From Novosphingobium sp. (GTDB lineage Bacteria > Pseudomonadota > Alphaproteobacteria > Sphingomonadales > Sphingomonadaceae): a stretch of DNA of 32,966 nucleotides. Every line of letters starts with the position of its first letter. Within the stretch, counting starts at the first letter, position 1. Made by a program: the position numbers and the translations under genes. The stretch covers positions 1-32,966 of the forward strand of contig NZ_JAIXPP010000064.1 in NCBI RefSeq assembly GCF_027486195.1, in the 5' to 3' direction. Below the pieces are notes generated by a model. The model had not been told where the DNA came from. It searched no databases and saw only the letters and a list, made by a program, of their open reading frames with translations. Of the stretch, positions 1 to 8,058 are shown piece by piece.

Positions 1-56
1 ACGACGTCGCCGATGGAGCCCAGCTTCTCGATGCGCTCGAGCAGGATGATCTGCAT
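1..56 (-). CDS. rplI: Ribosomal protein L9, N-terminal fragment
   Basis: The reverse strand reads MQIILLERIEKLGSIGDVV from an ATG at 54-56, which matches the conserved N-terminus of bacterial L9 (MxVILLExVxxLGxxGDxV). L9 binds 23S rRNA in the large subunit. The gene runs off the left edge, so only about 18 residues are visible. It is the last visible gene of the rpsF-rpsR-rplI operon, 12 bp after the rpsR stop, the usual order in proteobacteria. Identity is secure even from this short piece because sequence and position agree. Confidence 0.9.
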   Translation of the reverse strand, partial: MQIILLERIEKLGSIGDV

Positions 57-68
57 GGTCAGCGCTCC

Positions 69-293
69 TTACTTGACGATGTAGGGAAGCAGGCCGATGT
101 GCCGGGCGCGCTTGATCGCCTGGCCCAGCTCACGCTGCTTCTTTGCCGAAACGGCGGTGATGCGCGAAGGCACGATCTTGCCACGCTCGGACATGAAGCC
201 CTGAAGCAGGCGCACGTCCTTGTAGTCGATGACAGGGGCGCCCTTGCCCGAGAACGGGCACGACTTGCGGCGACGGAAAAACGGACGAGCCAT
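69..293 (-). CDS. rpsR: Small ribosomal subunit protein S18
   Basis: A 74-residue basic protein, the normal length of S18. It has the family core ..[24 protein letters not shown].., followed by the [22 protein letters not shown] signature that contacts 16S rRNA. The N-terminal [13 protein letters not shown] segment carries a single Cys (residue 12) rather than a Zn-binding cluster. S18 forms a heterodimer with S6 in the 30S platform, and the rpsF stop lies only 3 bp upstream of the rpsR start, so the two are co-translated. This is a core housekeeping gene with nothing unusual. Confidence 0.97.
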   Translation of the reverse strand: MARPFFRRRKSCPFSGKGAPVIDYKDVRLLQGFMSERGKIVPSRITAVSAKKQRELGQAIKRARHIGLLPYIVK

Positions 294-296
294 GGC

Positions 297-659
297 TTAT
301 TCCCCTTCGCGTTCGCGGCGGCGGGTCCGCTCGCGGTCGTTCTTGCGCATCATGACCGAGGGACCGGCTTCATGGGCGTCGACACGCACGGTCATGAAAC
401 GGATCACGTCCTCGTTGATCGCGGTCTGGCGCTCAAGCTCGGCAACCACCCCGGCGGGGGCTTCGATGTCGAGCAGCACGAAGTGCGCCTTGCGGTTCTT
501 CTGGATCTTGTAAGCCAGCGAACGGAGGCCCCAGGTCTCGGTCTTGACGACCTTGCCATTGTTGCTCTCGACGATTTCGGTGGCGGTGGCGGCAAGCGCA
601 TCAACCTGAGCCTGGCTCAGATCCTGACGCGCGAGGAAGACATGCTCGTAAAGCGGCAT
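297..659 (-). CDS. rpsF: Small ribosomal subunit protein S6
   Basis: A 120-residue protein beginning [15 protein letters not shown], the typical S6 start. The conserved [26 protein letters not shown] motif sits in the middle, and the C-terminal tail is rich in Arg and Glu ([18 protein letters not shown]), as in alphaproteobacterial S6. It is the first gene of the minus-strand rpsF-rpsR-rplI operon. Upstream of its ATG the reverse strand reads GAGAAGGCCTC, a modest ribosome-binding site. The operon promoter must lie in 660-850, but no clear -35/-10 pair is visible there. Confidence 0.97.
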   Translation of the reverse strand: MPLYEHVFLARQDLSQAQVDALAATATEIVESNNGKVVKTETWGLRSLAYKIQKNRKAHFVLLDIEAPAGVVAELERQTAINEDVIRFMTVRVDAHEAGPSVMMRKNDRERTRRREREGE

Positions 660-851
660 GAGGCCTTCTCGTCCTTCATCAATCTAACCGATCGCTGGCT
701 GATCCGCGGTATTGCGGGGCCCCTCCGGCTTTCTTCAGTTTCCGCCCATGGGCAGCGCCCGTTTCGCGGAAGCGCTGGCACTTAGCGGGAATCGGCGAAG
801 ATGCAAGGCGAAACTGGGCCTGACGAGCCTGGGTGTGCCGGTATCGGGCTT

Positions 852-1256
852 TCAGGCGGCATGCCGAGCTGGCGGCACTCCCGGTTTGGTTTGCGCTGTC
901 GCATCAGCCTCGGGCCGGCCCAGTTCGAGCCGCTGCAGATGGCCGATCGCGAAATCGGCGACCAGGTTGGCAAACACGTTCTCGTGCAGCGGCAGTTCGA
1001 ATTCGAGGCCGGATGTCTTGTCCTTCGACCACACCACAAAGGCGAGCTTGGGCGCGAGTTCGGGCAGGAACAGGGTGACGGTATCGCCGATGCGCTGGCG
1101 CGGAATGCCTTCGATCCGGGCGCCGTGCGTCGTCATGTCCTTAAGCATGACCGTTGACCGCGTCAGCCCGTGCTTGCAGCGCACGGGAAGCTCGAAACCC
1201 ACGCGGCGCGTGCGCCGTTGGTTGATGTTTTCCACGCCTTCGAAGTCATCGAACAT
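852..1256 (-). CDS. PilZ domain protein, probable cyclic di-GMP binder
   Basis: A 134-residue protein that is almost entirely one PilZ domain. The c-di-GMP-binding RxxxR motif is present as RRTRR near residue 15, and the second motif as DMTTHG near residue 42 (family D/NxSxxG with Ser replaced by Thr). A beta-barrel stretch (GDTVTLFLPE...FVVWSKDKTSGLEF) follows. Stand-alone PilZ proteins are second-messenger receptors that act through partner proteins, and the partner cannot be inferred here. It is transcribed alone, on the same strand as its neighbours, with about 80 bp separating it from the upstream GNAT gene. The C-terminal tail after residue 115 is low complexity. Confidence 0.85.
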   Translation of the reverse strand: MFDDFEGVENINQRRTRRVGFELPVRCKHGLTRSTVMLKDMTTHGARIEGIPRQRIGDTVTLFLPELAPKLAFVVWSKDKTSGLEFELPLHENVFANLVADFAIGHLQRLELGRPEADATAQTKPGVPPARHAA

Positions 1257-1337
1257 GGCCTGCTCCTGCCGCTGGCGTTTACCACATGCATTGAGAACGG
1301 CAGCGTTCGACCATCCTTCAGGCCCTACGCATTTACG

Positions 1338-1820
1338 CTAGGGCACGTAGCGCATCGCCACGTCGCAGCGGGCATAGCGCGTGCCGTAGTCCGCCATGAT
1401 CCCCGCATCGTGGCGGAAGCCCAGCTTTTCGTAGAGGTGGATCGCCGCCTCACAGGTCTTGTTGGTCAAAAGATAGAGCGGATCGGCCCTGAGATCGAGC
1501 GCGCGCGCAATGGTCGCGGCCAGAAGGAATGCGCCTGCACCAAGGCCCCGCGCGCTCTCGCGGACCCCCATCTTGGTCAGTTCATATCCGCCGCCGCCAG
1601 TCGGCTTGAGCGCGCAGGTGCCAACCACGCCCAGCCCCCGGGCCGTCACGAACAGGATCACCCCGCCCACATCAATGATCTTCTCGCGCGGATTTTCCAG
1701 CACCTCGCGGTCAACCGGCTCCAGCTTGAACATGGCCTGGATCCATTCCGCGTTGATATCGTGAAAGTCCTGCGCCAGCTCGTCGGAGAACTCGCGAATG
1801 GAAAGCAGCGTGACGGTCAT
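1338..1820 (-). CDS. GNAT family N-acetyltransferase
   Basis: A 160-residue protein with a GNAT fold. The acceptor half includes GGVILFVTARGLGVVGTCALKP. Motif A is ELTKMGVRESARGLGAGAFLLAATI, in which the V..xxRGxGxG/A loop binds the acetyl-CoA pyrophosphate. A late Y-EKLGF motif follows (HLYEKLGFRHDAG). The acceptor substrate cannot be told from sequence. Its ATG overlaps the cmk stop by 4 bp, so it is translated with cmk and aroA. In many proteobacteria rpsA occupies the position after cmk, and here it is absent from that slot. Confidence 0.88.
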   Translation of the reverse strand: MTVTLLSIREFSDELAQDFHDINAEWIQAMFKLEPVDREVLENPREKIIDVGGVILFVTARGLGVVGTCALKPTGGGGYELTKMGVRESARGLGAGAFLLAATIARALDLRADPLYLLTNKTCEAAIHLYEKLGFRHDAGIMADYGTRYARCDVAMRYVP

Positions 1821-2455
1821 GGCCGCATGCCTTTCGTGACCAGTTGTTGCTCCACCAGCGCGATGGCCGCGGCAATCGCCGCCTCGATCGACAGCGCGGA
1901 GGTATCGAGCAGCGCGGCACCTTCGGCCTGGCGCAGCGGCGCGGCGGCGCGGTTGCGGTCGCGCTCGTCGCGCATTGCAAGGTCGGCCTCGATTGCCTCG
2001 CGGGTCACGTCCTCGCCGCGCTTGTGCATTTCGGCCCAGCGGCGCAGCGCGCGGGCGGCGACGCTGGCGGTGATGAAGAGCTTGGCCTCCGCCTCGGGTG
2101 CGATCACGGTGGCGATATCGCGGCCATCGAGCACCGCACCGCCGGGCTGGCGGGCAAAGGCCTGCTGGCGGGCGAGCAGCGCGGCGCGTACGGCGGGGTG
2201 GATCGAAACACGGCTGGCCAGCGCGCCGGTGGCCTCGCTGCGCAGGTCCGGATCATCGAGCAGGGTTTCGGGGAAATCCGCTGCGGCGAGCGCGTGGTCC
2301 GGATCGTCCGGGTTCCCGCCGGAGAGGAAGACCTGCCGCCCCACCGCGCGGTAGAGCAGCCCGGTATCGAGATGCGGCAGGCCATAGTGCGCGGCGAGGG
2401 CCTTGGCGATGGTCCCCTTGCCCGAAGCGGTCGGGCCGTCGATGGCGATGATCAT
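1817..2455 (-). CDS. cmk: (d)CMP kinase (cytidylate kinase)
   Basis: A 212-residue nucleoside monophosphate kinase that transfers phosphate from ATP to CMP or dCMP in pyrimidine salvage. The N-terminus MIIAIDGPTASGKGTIAKAL contains the P-loop (GPTASGKGT). DTGLLYRAVG forms the CMP-binding region, and VLDGRDIATVIAPEAEAKLFITA is the conserved GRDI(G/A)T segment. The C-terminal lid region includes MRDERDRNRAAAPL. It overlaps aroA upstream by 4 bp and the GNAT gene downstream by 4 bp, forming a translationally coupled operon. The aroA-cmk linkage is common in proteobacteria. Confidence 0.95.
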   Translation of the reverse strand: MIIAIDGPTASGKGTIAKALAAHYGLPHLDTGLLYRAVGRQVFLSGGNPDDPDHALAAADFPETLLDDPDLRSEATGALASRVSIHPAVRAALLARQQAFARQPGGAVLDGRDIATVIAPEAEAKLFITASVAARALRRWAEMHKRGEDVTREAIEADLAMRDERDRNRAAAPLRQAEGAALLDTSALSIEAAIAAAIALVEQQLVTKGMRP

Positions 2456-3825
2456 GTCGTCCCGCCTGCTTGCGCCAGCAGCACCTCGAACGCAGGGAAA
2501 CTGGTTGCGATGGGGCGGGTGTCGTCGATTTCGACGCCGCCTTTGCTGGCGAGCCCCGCTACCGCCATGGACATGGCGATGCGGTGGTCGAGGTGCGTGG
2601 CGACGGGCGCGTTGTTGGTGCCGCGAAGCGGATCGCCGCCGGTGCCCTCGATGATCAGACCGTCCTCGGTCTCGGTCACAGTAGCTCCGGCCTGCTCCAG
2701 CGCTGCGCGCATCACGGCGATGCGGTCGCTTTCCTTCACGCGCAGTTCTTCAAGGCCGGTGGTGACGGTGCGCCCGCTGGCGAGCGCGGCGGCGACGAAG
2801 AGGACCGGGAACTCGTCCACCATGCTCGGCACCACGGCCGGATCGACGGCGATGCCGGTGAGAGCCGAATGCCGCACACGCAGGTCCGCGACCGGTTCGC
2901 CGCCGACATCGCGGCGGTCGAGCTCCTCGATCTGGCCGCCCATGGCGCGCAGCACATCGAACAGCGCGGCGCGGGTGGGATTGAGCCCGACGTTCTCGAC
3001 CACGAGGTCCGAGCCCGGCACCAGCAGCGCGGCAACGACGAAAAAGGCAGCGGACGAGGGGTCGCCCGGCACTTCGATGGTCTGCGGCCTGAGCTCCGCC
3101 TCACCGACTAGGTGGATGGTGCGTGTGCCGTCCGGGGCGACTTCGACGGTCAGCTCCGCGCCAAAGCCCCTCAGCATGCGCTCGGAATGGTCGCGGGTGG
3201 GCACTGGCTCGATCACCGTGGTGATCCCGGGCGTGTTGAGCCCCGCCAGCAGCACCGCGCTCTTCACCTGGGCCGAGGCGACCGGGAGGCGGTAGCTGAT
3301 CGGCACCGCCGGCGAGATGCCGCGCAAGGTAAGTGGCAAGCGGCCACCCCCATGGCCACTGGGTGCAGCAGTGAAATCGGCGCCCATCTGCGAAAGCGGA
3401 TCGATCACCCGGCCCATCGGGCGCTTGGAAAGGCTGGCATCGCCGATAAACGTCGCGGTGATCGCATGGCTGGCGACAAGGCCCATGAGCAGGCGTGTCG
3501 AGGTGCCCGAATTGCCCATGTCGAGCGCCTGCTTCGGCTGCAGCAACCCGCCGACGCCCACGCCGTCGATCACCCATTCCGGACCGCTGGCCCCGGTTTC
3601 GAGCCGGTCAATCGTTGCCCCCATCGCGCGCATTGCGGCGGCGGTAGCCATCACGTCCTCGCCCTCCAGCAGCCCGGTCACCCGCGTGCGCCCGACCGCC
3701 AGCGCACCGAGCATGATCGAACGGTGGCTGATCGACTTGTCGCCGGGGACGCGGATCCGCCCGGTCAGCGGCCCGGCGGCGAAGAAGCGGCGGGGGCGCG
3801 GGGCGGACGTTTCGGCTGAATGCAC
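2452..3825 (-). CDS. aroA: 3-phosphoshikimate 1-carboxyvinyltransferase (EPSP synthase)
   Basis: A 457-residue enzyme that joins phosphoenolpyruvate to shikimate-3-phosphate in the shikimate pathway. Visible motifs are GDKSISHRS (substrate-binding Lys/Ser/Arg), MGNSGTSTRLLMG (PEP-binding loop), RPMGRVIDPLSQMGA, and a late LRVKESDRI segment with the catalytic Glu/Arg region. The RPMGRV and NSGT-xxR-L-MG forms resemble the class II (Agrobacterium CP4-like) enzymes of alphaproteobacteria more than the E. coli class. The start codon is GTG. It heads the aroA-cmk-GNAT operon and is divergent from the FYDLN protein across 173 bp. Confidence 0.96.
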   Translation of the reverse strand: MHSAETSAPRPRRFFAAGPLTGRIRVPGDKSISHRSIMLGALAVGRTRVTGLLEGEDVMATAAAMRAMGATIDRLETGASGPEWVIDGVGVGGLLQPKQALDMGNSGTSTRLLMGLVASHAITATFIGDASLSKRPMGRVIDPLSQMGADFTAAPSGHGGGRLPLTLRGISPAVPISYRLPVASAQVKSAVLLAGLNTPGITTVIEPVPTRDHSERMLRGFGAELTVEVAPDGTRTIHLVGEAELRPQTIEVPGDPSSAAFFVVAALLVPGSDLVVENVGLNPTRAALFDVLRAMGGQIEELDRRDVGGEPVADLRVRHSALTGIAVDPAVVPSMVDEFPVLFVAAALASGRTVTTGLEELRVKESDRIAVMRAALEQAGATVTETEDGLIIEGTGGDPLRGTNNAPVATHLDHRIAMSMAVAGLASKGGVEIDDTRPIATSFPAFEVLLAQAGGTT

Positions 3826-3998
3826 GGGGAGCGGTTCTTTCCGGGTTCAGGTGCGTGTTGAAGCGGGCGCGCTTTTGACAGCGCCCCGCGCCTATGGCAA
3901 GGCGCGCGCCGCGCTTGATTCCCGGACTGCCTGTCCCCATCAAGCAATGCCATTGAGCCGTCCGCATCTGCCGCGGGCGCCAGATTTAAGGAATTCGC

Positions 3999-4316
3999 AT
4001 GGTCAAGCCTGAATGGGGCGCAAAGCATGGCTGCCCGAAGTGCGGCACCCGCTTCTATGACTTGGGCAAGGACGACCCGGTTACCTGCGTGGAATGCAAG
4101 TATACCTGGACGCCCGAGCCGGTGCTCAAGTCCAAGCAGCCGATCCCCTACGAGGAGATCCAGAAGGAGAAGGTCGATGTCGTGCCTGACGTCGATCTGG
4201 CCGACGAGGATCTCGACATCGATGAAGACTCCGATTCGCCGGACAACGATGTCGATCTGGGCGGCGACGACGATCTGGGCGTTCCCGGCCACGATGGCGA
4301 GGACGAGGAAGTCTGA
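3999..4316 (+). CDS. TIGR02300 / FYDLN-acid zinc-ribbon protein
   Basis: A 105-residue protein with two parts. The first 50 residues form a small zinc ribbon with two CxxC pairs (CPKC near 12-15 and CVEC near 31-34) around RFYDLGKD, the FYDLN motif that names the family. The C-terminal half is extremely acidic (runs of Asp and Glu from about residue 60). The family is typical of alphaproteobacteria and its function is unknown; a nucleic-acid or ribosome role is only a guess. It is divergent from aroA and followed by a strong hairpin and tRNA-Ala. A TTGACA hexamer lies at 3875-3880 upstream, but no convincing -10 pairs with it. Confidence 0.88.
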   Translation: MVKPEWGAKHGCPKCGTRFYDLGKDDPVTCVECKYTWTPEPVLKSKQPIPYEEIQKEKVDVVPDVDLADEDLDIDEDSDSPDNDVDLGGDDDLGVPGHDGEDEEV

Positions 4317-4324
4317 GTTCTTTT

Positions 4325-4366
4325 TTGCCGGAGCGTGCGCGGCCCAATGGTCCGGCGCTCCGGCAA
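4325..4366 (+). terminator. Strong hairpin after the FYDLN gene, possible terminator
   Basis: Perfect 11-bp inverted repeat: TTGCCGGAGCG at 4325-4335 and CGCTCCGGCAA at 4356-4366, with a 20-nt loop that can pair further (GGCC/GGTCC). It begins 9 bp after the stop codon of the FYDLN protein. A run of six T lies on the 5' side (4321-4326) and no T-run follows, so it is not a textbook intrinsic terminator in either direction. Transcript-end protection or attenuation before tRNA-Ala is the likeliest role. Confidence 0.45.
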
Positions 4367-4393
4367 TGATTTCCTGCTGGCGCAAAAAAGCTG

Positions 4394-4422
4394 TTGCCAG
4401 CGAACGGGGCCTCGCATAAAGG
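4394..4422 (+). promoter_or_regulatory. Candidate promoter for tRNA-Ala
   Basis: TTGCCA at 4394-4399 and TAAAGG at 4417-4422 are separated by 17 bp, about 65 bp upstream of the tRNA. The -10 is weak. It is proposed only because the preceding hairpin would separate the tRNA from upstream transcription. Confidence 0.3.
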
Positions 4423-4487
4423 CGCGGTCCTCCGGCGCGACGCTGCCGGTGCAGGGTGCCTCCAGCGGCACCTCTGTCAGGAATTGT

Positions 4488-4563
4488 GGGGCCTTAGCTC
4501 AGCTGGGAGAGCGCCTGCATGGCATGCAGGAGGTCAGCGGTTCGATCCCGCTAGGCTCCACCA
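4488..4563 (+). tRNA. tRNA-Ala (anticodon GGC)
   Basis: A 76-nt cloverleaf. The acceptor stem GGGGCCT pairs with AGGCTCC and includes a G3:U70 wobble, the main identity element for alanyl-tRNA synthetase. The D-arm has TTAGCTCAGCTGGGAGAGC. The anticodon stem CCTGC/GCAGG encloses loop ATGGCAT, giving anticodon GGC. The T-arm has GGTTCGATCCC, and the CCA end is encoded (4561-4563). Confidence 0.97.
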
Positions 4564-4719
4564 ATTCCTTTGCCCTGTCCTAACATCCTCGATGGTCATA
4601 GCGGCTTGCTGATGCCGTGATTGCAGGCAGGCCATGCCTGGCGCACTCGTCAGGACCACGCTCCCGCGGCGCTTCTCGTCTCTTTCGGCCAGCGCCGGTC
4701 AGCCAAAGGTTCTGGTTCC

Positions 4720-6042
4720 ATGTCCGTCCACGTTCCCCCGGCACCTGCCATCGGCATCGACTTCGGCACCACCAATTCGGTCGTCGCGCGCAGCGCGGGC
4801 GATGGCGCGGTCCGCCTTGCCGAATTTGCCGCGCCGGATGGGGCGAGCTCGGTGTTCCGCTCGGCGCTGTGCTTCTGGCAGGACGATGCCCTGCGCGGCG
4901 GGCTTGGGCATGAGGCCGGACCATGGGCCATCGCCGAGTTTCTTGCCGATCCGCAAGGCTCGCGGTTTCTCCAATCGTTCAAGTCGGTTGCCGCCAGCGC
5001 CACATTCGAACATGCCCCGGTCTTCACCAAGCGGCTGGCGTTCGAGGACCTCGGCCGCACCTTTCTCGATCATCTGATCGCCCATGCCGGCGAGGCCTTG
5101 CACGATCTGCCCGAGCGGATCGTGGTGGGCCGGCCGGTGCGCTATGTCGGAGCGCGGCCCGATCCGGCGCTTGCCCGTGCGCGCTATGCGGGGATGTTCG
5201 CCCGGTTCGGCAGCGAGGTTCACTATGTCTATGAGCCGCTTGGCGCGGCTTATGGTTTCGCGTCGCGGCTCAGCGATCCGGCGACGCTGCTGGTGGCAGA
5301 TTTCGGCGGCGGCACGAGCGATTTCTCGATCGTCCGCGTAGAGGCGCCCGATGCCCCGCGGCGCTGCATCCCGCTCGCCTCGGCCGGTGTGGGCATTGCG
5401 GGGGATCGGTTCGACTTCCGGATCATGGACCAGCTCGTCCTGCCGCTGCTAGGCAAGGGCGGCACTTATCGCTCGTTTGACAAAGTGCTCGAAATCCCGC
5501 CCGGCCACTTCGCCGATTTCAGCGACTGGTCGCGCCTTGCGTTGATGCGCAACCGGCGCACGCTCGCCCAGCTTGGCAAGTTGCAACACGCGGCGACCGA
5601 TCCCGCCGCCATCGGCCGGATGATCGCAGTGGTCGAGAACGAGCTCGGCTACGGGCTCTACGAAGCGGTCGGCGCAGTGAAGCGCGACTTGTCGAGCCGG
5701 ACCGAGGCGGTGTTCGCCTTCGAGGGGGAGGGCCTTTCCGTCAGTGCCGAAGTCCGCCGCGCGGATTTCGAACGCTGGATCGCGCCCGATCTGGCCGAAC
5801 TCGAAGCCGGAGTGGACCGGGTGCTGGCGCGGGCAGGGTTGGAACCGGGGCAGATCGACCATGTGTTCCTCACCGGCGGCTCCTCGCTCATCCCGGCGGT
5901 TCGCCAGATCTTCGAACGGCGCTTTGGCGAGATGCGCATTGCCAGCGGCGATGAATTGACGTCCATTGCCCACGGCTTGGCGTTGATCGGCAGCGCGCCC
6001 GATCTTGCCGAGTGGACGGTGGACGAAGTGGAGGAAGCATGA
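4720..6042 (+). CDS. Hsp70-family chaperone, YegD-like
   Basis: A 440-residue actin-fold ATPase. The start was chosen at ATG 4720 because IGIDFGTTNSVVA (phosphate-1 motif) follows about 10 residues later. Other motifs are LLVADFGGGTSDFSIVRV (phosphate-2) near residue 190 and HVFLTGGSSLIPAVRQIF (adenosine motif) near residue 388. The protein ends after the nucleotide-binding domain. It lacks the substrate-binding beta-sandwich and lid of DnaK, as in the YegD subfamily, whose client and role are not established. Its stop overlaps the start of the Gre-family gene (ATGA), so the two are co-translated. Confidence 0.88.
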   Translation: MSVHVPPAPAIGIDFGTTNSVVARSAGDGAVRLAEFAAPDGASSVFRSALCFWQDDALRGGLGHEAGPWAIAEFLADPQGSRFLQSFKSVAASATFEHAPVFTKRLAFEDLGRTFLDHLIAHAGEALHDLPERIVVGRPVRYVGARPDPALARARYAGMFARFGSEVHYVYEPLGAAYGFASRLSDPATLLVADFGGGTSDFSIVRVEAPDAPRRCIPLASAGVGIAGDRFDFRIMDQLVLPLLGKGGTYRSFDKVLEIPPGHFADFSDWSRLALMRNRRTLAQLGKLQHAATDPAAIGRMIAVVENELGYGLYEAVGAVKRDLSSRTEAVFAFEGEGLSVSAEVRRADFERWIAPDLAELEAGVDRVLARAGLEPGQIDHVFLTGGSSLIPAVRQIFERRFGEMRIASGDELTSIAHGLALIGSAPDLAEWTVDEVEEA

Positions 6043-6497
6043 GCGTCGCATTCCGCCGCGAAGGCGATGACGAACATCTCGAACCCAAGTTCGAGTTGCC
6101 GATCCCTGCGGGGCCAAACCTCGTCACCGAGCGCGGGGTTGCGATGATCGCGGCGCGCGTCGAGGCGCTGGAGGCGGAGCTGGCAGGCCTGTCCGACGAG
6201 ACCGAGATCAAGCGCGTGAAGCGGGACTTGCGCTATTGGCGCACCCGTCAGGCCACCGCGCAAGTCATGCCGCCGCCGGTGGGCGCGGCGGTCGCATTTG
6301 GCTCGACCGTGACGTTCCGGCTCAATGGCAAGGAACGGACCGTGACGCTCGTCGGCGATGATGAGGCGGACCCTGCGGCGGGGCTGCTCTCCTTCACCGC
6401 ACCGCTCAGCCGCGCGCTGCTGAGCGCCGAGGCGGGCGATGAGCTCGATTTCGGCGGGAAGGACAGCGCGATCACGGTGATCGACGTGAAGGCTTAG
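6039..6497 (+). CDS. GreA/GreB-family transcription factor lacking the usual acidic tip
   Basis: A 152-residue protein. After a 27-residue N-terminal extension, NLVTERGVAMIAARVEALEAEL begins a Gre-type coiled coil, and the C-terminal FKBP-like Gre domain follows (FGSTVTFRL, VGDDEADPAAGLLSFTAPLSRALL, AGDELDF). GreA and GreB carry conserved acidic residues at the coiled-coil tip (GDLSENAEY or GDRSENADY) that place Mg2+ in the RNA polymerase active centre. Here that stretch is replaced by a shortened DETEIKRVKRDLRYW segment with no matching motif. It may therefore bind polymerase without stimulating cleavage, as Rnk or Gfh1 do. Start ATG 6039 overlaps the hsp70 stop. Its stop overlaps the convergent oxygenase stop. 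Confidence 0.85.
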   Translation: MSVAFRREGDDEHLEPKFELPIPAGPNLVTERGVAMIAARVEALEAELAGLSDETEIKRVKRDLRYWRTRQATAQVMPPPVGAAVAFGSTVTFRLNGKERTVTLVGDDEADPAAGLLSFTAPLSRALLSAEAGDELDFGGKDSAITVIDVKA

Positions 6498-7471
6498 GCC
6501 TTCAGCCCGATTTCACGCAGTCTTTCGTGCAGATACTCGTCCGCGAGAATCGGAACGGGATAGCGGTCCGGGTTTTCGGCGCTGACGCAGCCGGGCAGGG
6601 TGCGGATCGCGAAATCGCTGCGCAAGTGCAGGAAAAACGGCATCGAATAGCGGCTGTGCGCGGCGCGCGCCCCATCGGGGTTGCGCACGCGGTGCGTGGT
6701 CGAGGGTAGGACGTGGTTGGTCAGGCGCTGCAGCATGTCGCCGATATTGACCACCAGTGCGCCGGGTGGGGGTGAGGCGGGAATCCAGCGGCCCTCGCGG
6801 GTCAGCAGCTCCAGACCCGCTTCCTCGGCACCCAGCAGCAGTGTGATGAGGTTGATGTCCTCGTGCGCGCCCGCCCTGATCGCGCCGCCAAGGTCATTGG
6901 CCTTATCGCCCGGGATTGGCGGATAGTGCAGCAAACGCAGGATCGAATTGCCGCCTGCAATGGCCGGATCGAACCAGTCCGGGGCAAGCCCCAGCCAGAC
7001 CGCGATGTGCGAGAGAATGCGCGCGCCGATCCGGTCGAACTCGGCGTAGAGGGCGGTGAACGTCTCGCGGAAACCGTCCGGAGCATCGGGCCAGACATTG
7101 GCGGGCATCGTCGCGGCGAGAGGATCACCGGCCGGCAGTTCGCGGCCGACGTGCCAGAATTCCTTGAGATCGTGCACCGCCGCGCCCTTGGCGATTTCAG
7201 TGCCGAACGGGGTGTAGCCGCGCTGCCCGCCGCCGCCCGTGATGTGCCAGCGCCGCTTGGCGGCCTCGCCTTGTGCGAAGAACGCTGCGGTCAGTTCCCA
7301 CCCGCGCGCTACCAGTGCTGGATCGAGCCCATGGTCAGAGACCATCGCGAATCCGAAGCGCTGGAAGCTGCTGCCGAGATCCTTGGCCAGATCCTCGTCC
7401 AGATTGCCCGAAGGGGCGGCCAGCGACAGCACGGGAAGGGTGTCAAGGTTCATGGCTTGCGTGCGTTCCAT
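6494..7471 (-). CDS. Isopenicillin N synthase-family 2OG-Fe(II) oxygenase
   Basis: A 325-residue non-haem iron oxygenase. The N-terminal DIOX_N region (LPVLSLAAPSGN...FQRFGFAMVSDHGLDP) is followed by the jelly-roll domain. The iron ligands fit HED in GAHEDINLITLLL near residue 205 and the His of STTHRVRNPD near residue 260. RYSMPFF supplies the 2-oxoglutarate-binding RxS. Members act on diverse small molecules, and the substrate here is unknown. A second in-frame ATG at 7453 is possible. The upstream GGGAGG lies 13 nt before 7471, which favours that start only weakly. It is convergent with the Gre gene and divergent from the EVE-domain gene across 44 bp. Confidence 0.88.
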   Translation of the reverse strand: MERTQAMNLDTLPVLSLAAPSGNLDEDLAKDLGSSFQRFGFAMVSDHGLDPALVARGWELTAAFFAQGEAAKRRWHITGGGGQRGYTPFGTEIAKGAAVHDLKEFWHVGRELPAGDPLAATMPANVWPDAPDGFRETFTALYAEFDRIGARILSHIAVWLGLAPDWFDPAIAGGNSILRLLHYPPIPGDKANDLGGAIRAGAHEDINLITLLLGAEEAGLELLTREGRWIPASPPPGALVVNIGDMLQRLTNHVLPSTTHRVRNPDGARAAHSRYSMPFFLHLRSDFAIRTLPGCVSAENPDRYPVPILADEYLHERLREIGLKA

Positions 7472-7515
7472 CAGCGATTATGAGCCTCCCCATATCCCGA
7501 TCCCGGAAGGCATGC

Positions 7516-7950
7516 ATGAGCAAAATCAAGGCGACCGAACAGGCTTGGCTGATGAAGTCGGAACCCGACGTCTACGGTTGGGATGACCTGATTGCTGAGG
7601 GCGAGGGCACCTGGGACGGCGTGCGCAATCACCTCGCCGCGCGCAACCTGCGCACCATGAAGGTGGGCGATCTGGCGTTCTTCTACCACTCGAACATCGG
7701 CAAGGAGATCGTTGGAATCGCGCAGATCAGCGTTGCTGGCCTTACCGATCCGACCGACCCTGAAGGCAAATGGGCAGCGGTGAAGGTGAAGCCGGTCGTG
7801 AAGCTGAAGGCGCCGGTTACGCTGGCCGCGATCAAGGCCAATCCTGCGCTGGCCGACATGGAACTGCTGCGGCTCTCGCGCTTGTCCGTCTCTGCGGTGC
7901 GCGCGTCCGAATGGGATATCGTGCTGGAGATGGCGGGCGGCACGATCTGA
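7516..7950 (+). CDS. EVE domain protein
   Basis: A 144-residue protein consisting of one EVE (PUA-like) domain: AWLMKSEPDVYGWDDL, TWDGVRNHLAARNLRTMKVGDLAFFYHSN, KEIVGIAQI, DPEGKWAAVKVKPV, LLRLSRLSVSAV. EVE proteins relate to YTH domains and are thought to recognise modified nucleobases in DNA or RNA, by analogy with thymocyte nuclear protein 1. The start at ATG 7516 is set by a GGAAGG ribosome-binding site at 7505-7510. The frame stays open far upstream, but that part overlaps the divergent oxygenase gene and is not conserved-looking. Confidence 0.9.
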   Translation: MSKIKATEQAWLMKSEPDVYGWDDLIAEGEGTWDGVRNHLAARNLRTMKVGDLAFFYHSNIGKEIVGIAQISVAGLTDPTDPEGKWAAVKVKPVVKLKAPVTLAAIKANPALADMELLRLSRLSVSAVRASEWDIVLEMAGGTI

Positions 7951-8058
7951 TCGGTCGCCCGCGCCCGCTGTGCCGGATCGGAACAGTCCCGCTTTGATTG
8001 TGCGCGGGGGCGATTCGCATCCTCCCCGTATGGTGAATAAAGCGTTACCATCGACGCT

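Noticed and set aside
660..851. Possible rpsF leader RNA with an S6:S18-binding structure
   Set aside because: The family is known from other bacteria, and CCG-containing stems can be drawn, but I could not identify the specific bulged motif with confidence by eye.
3875..3903. TTGACA upstream of the FYDLN gene as a full promoter
   Set aside because: No -10 hexamer is found at 16-18 bp (CAAGGC at 17 bp), so only the -35-like hexamer is noted.
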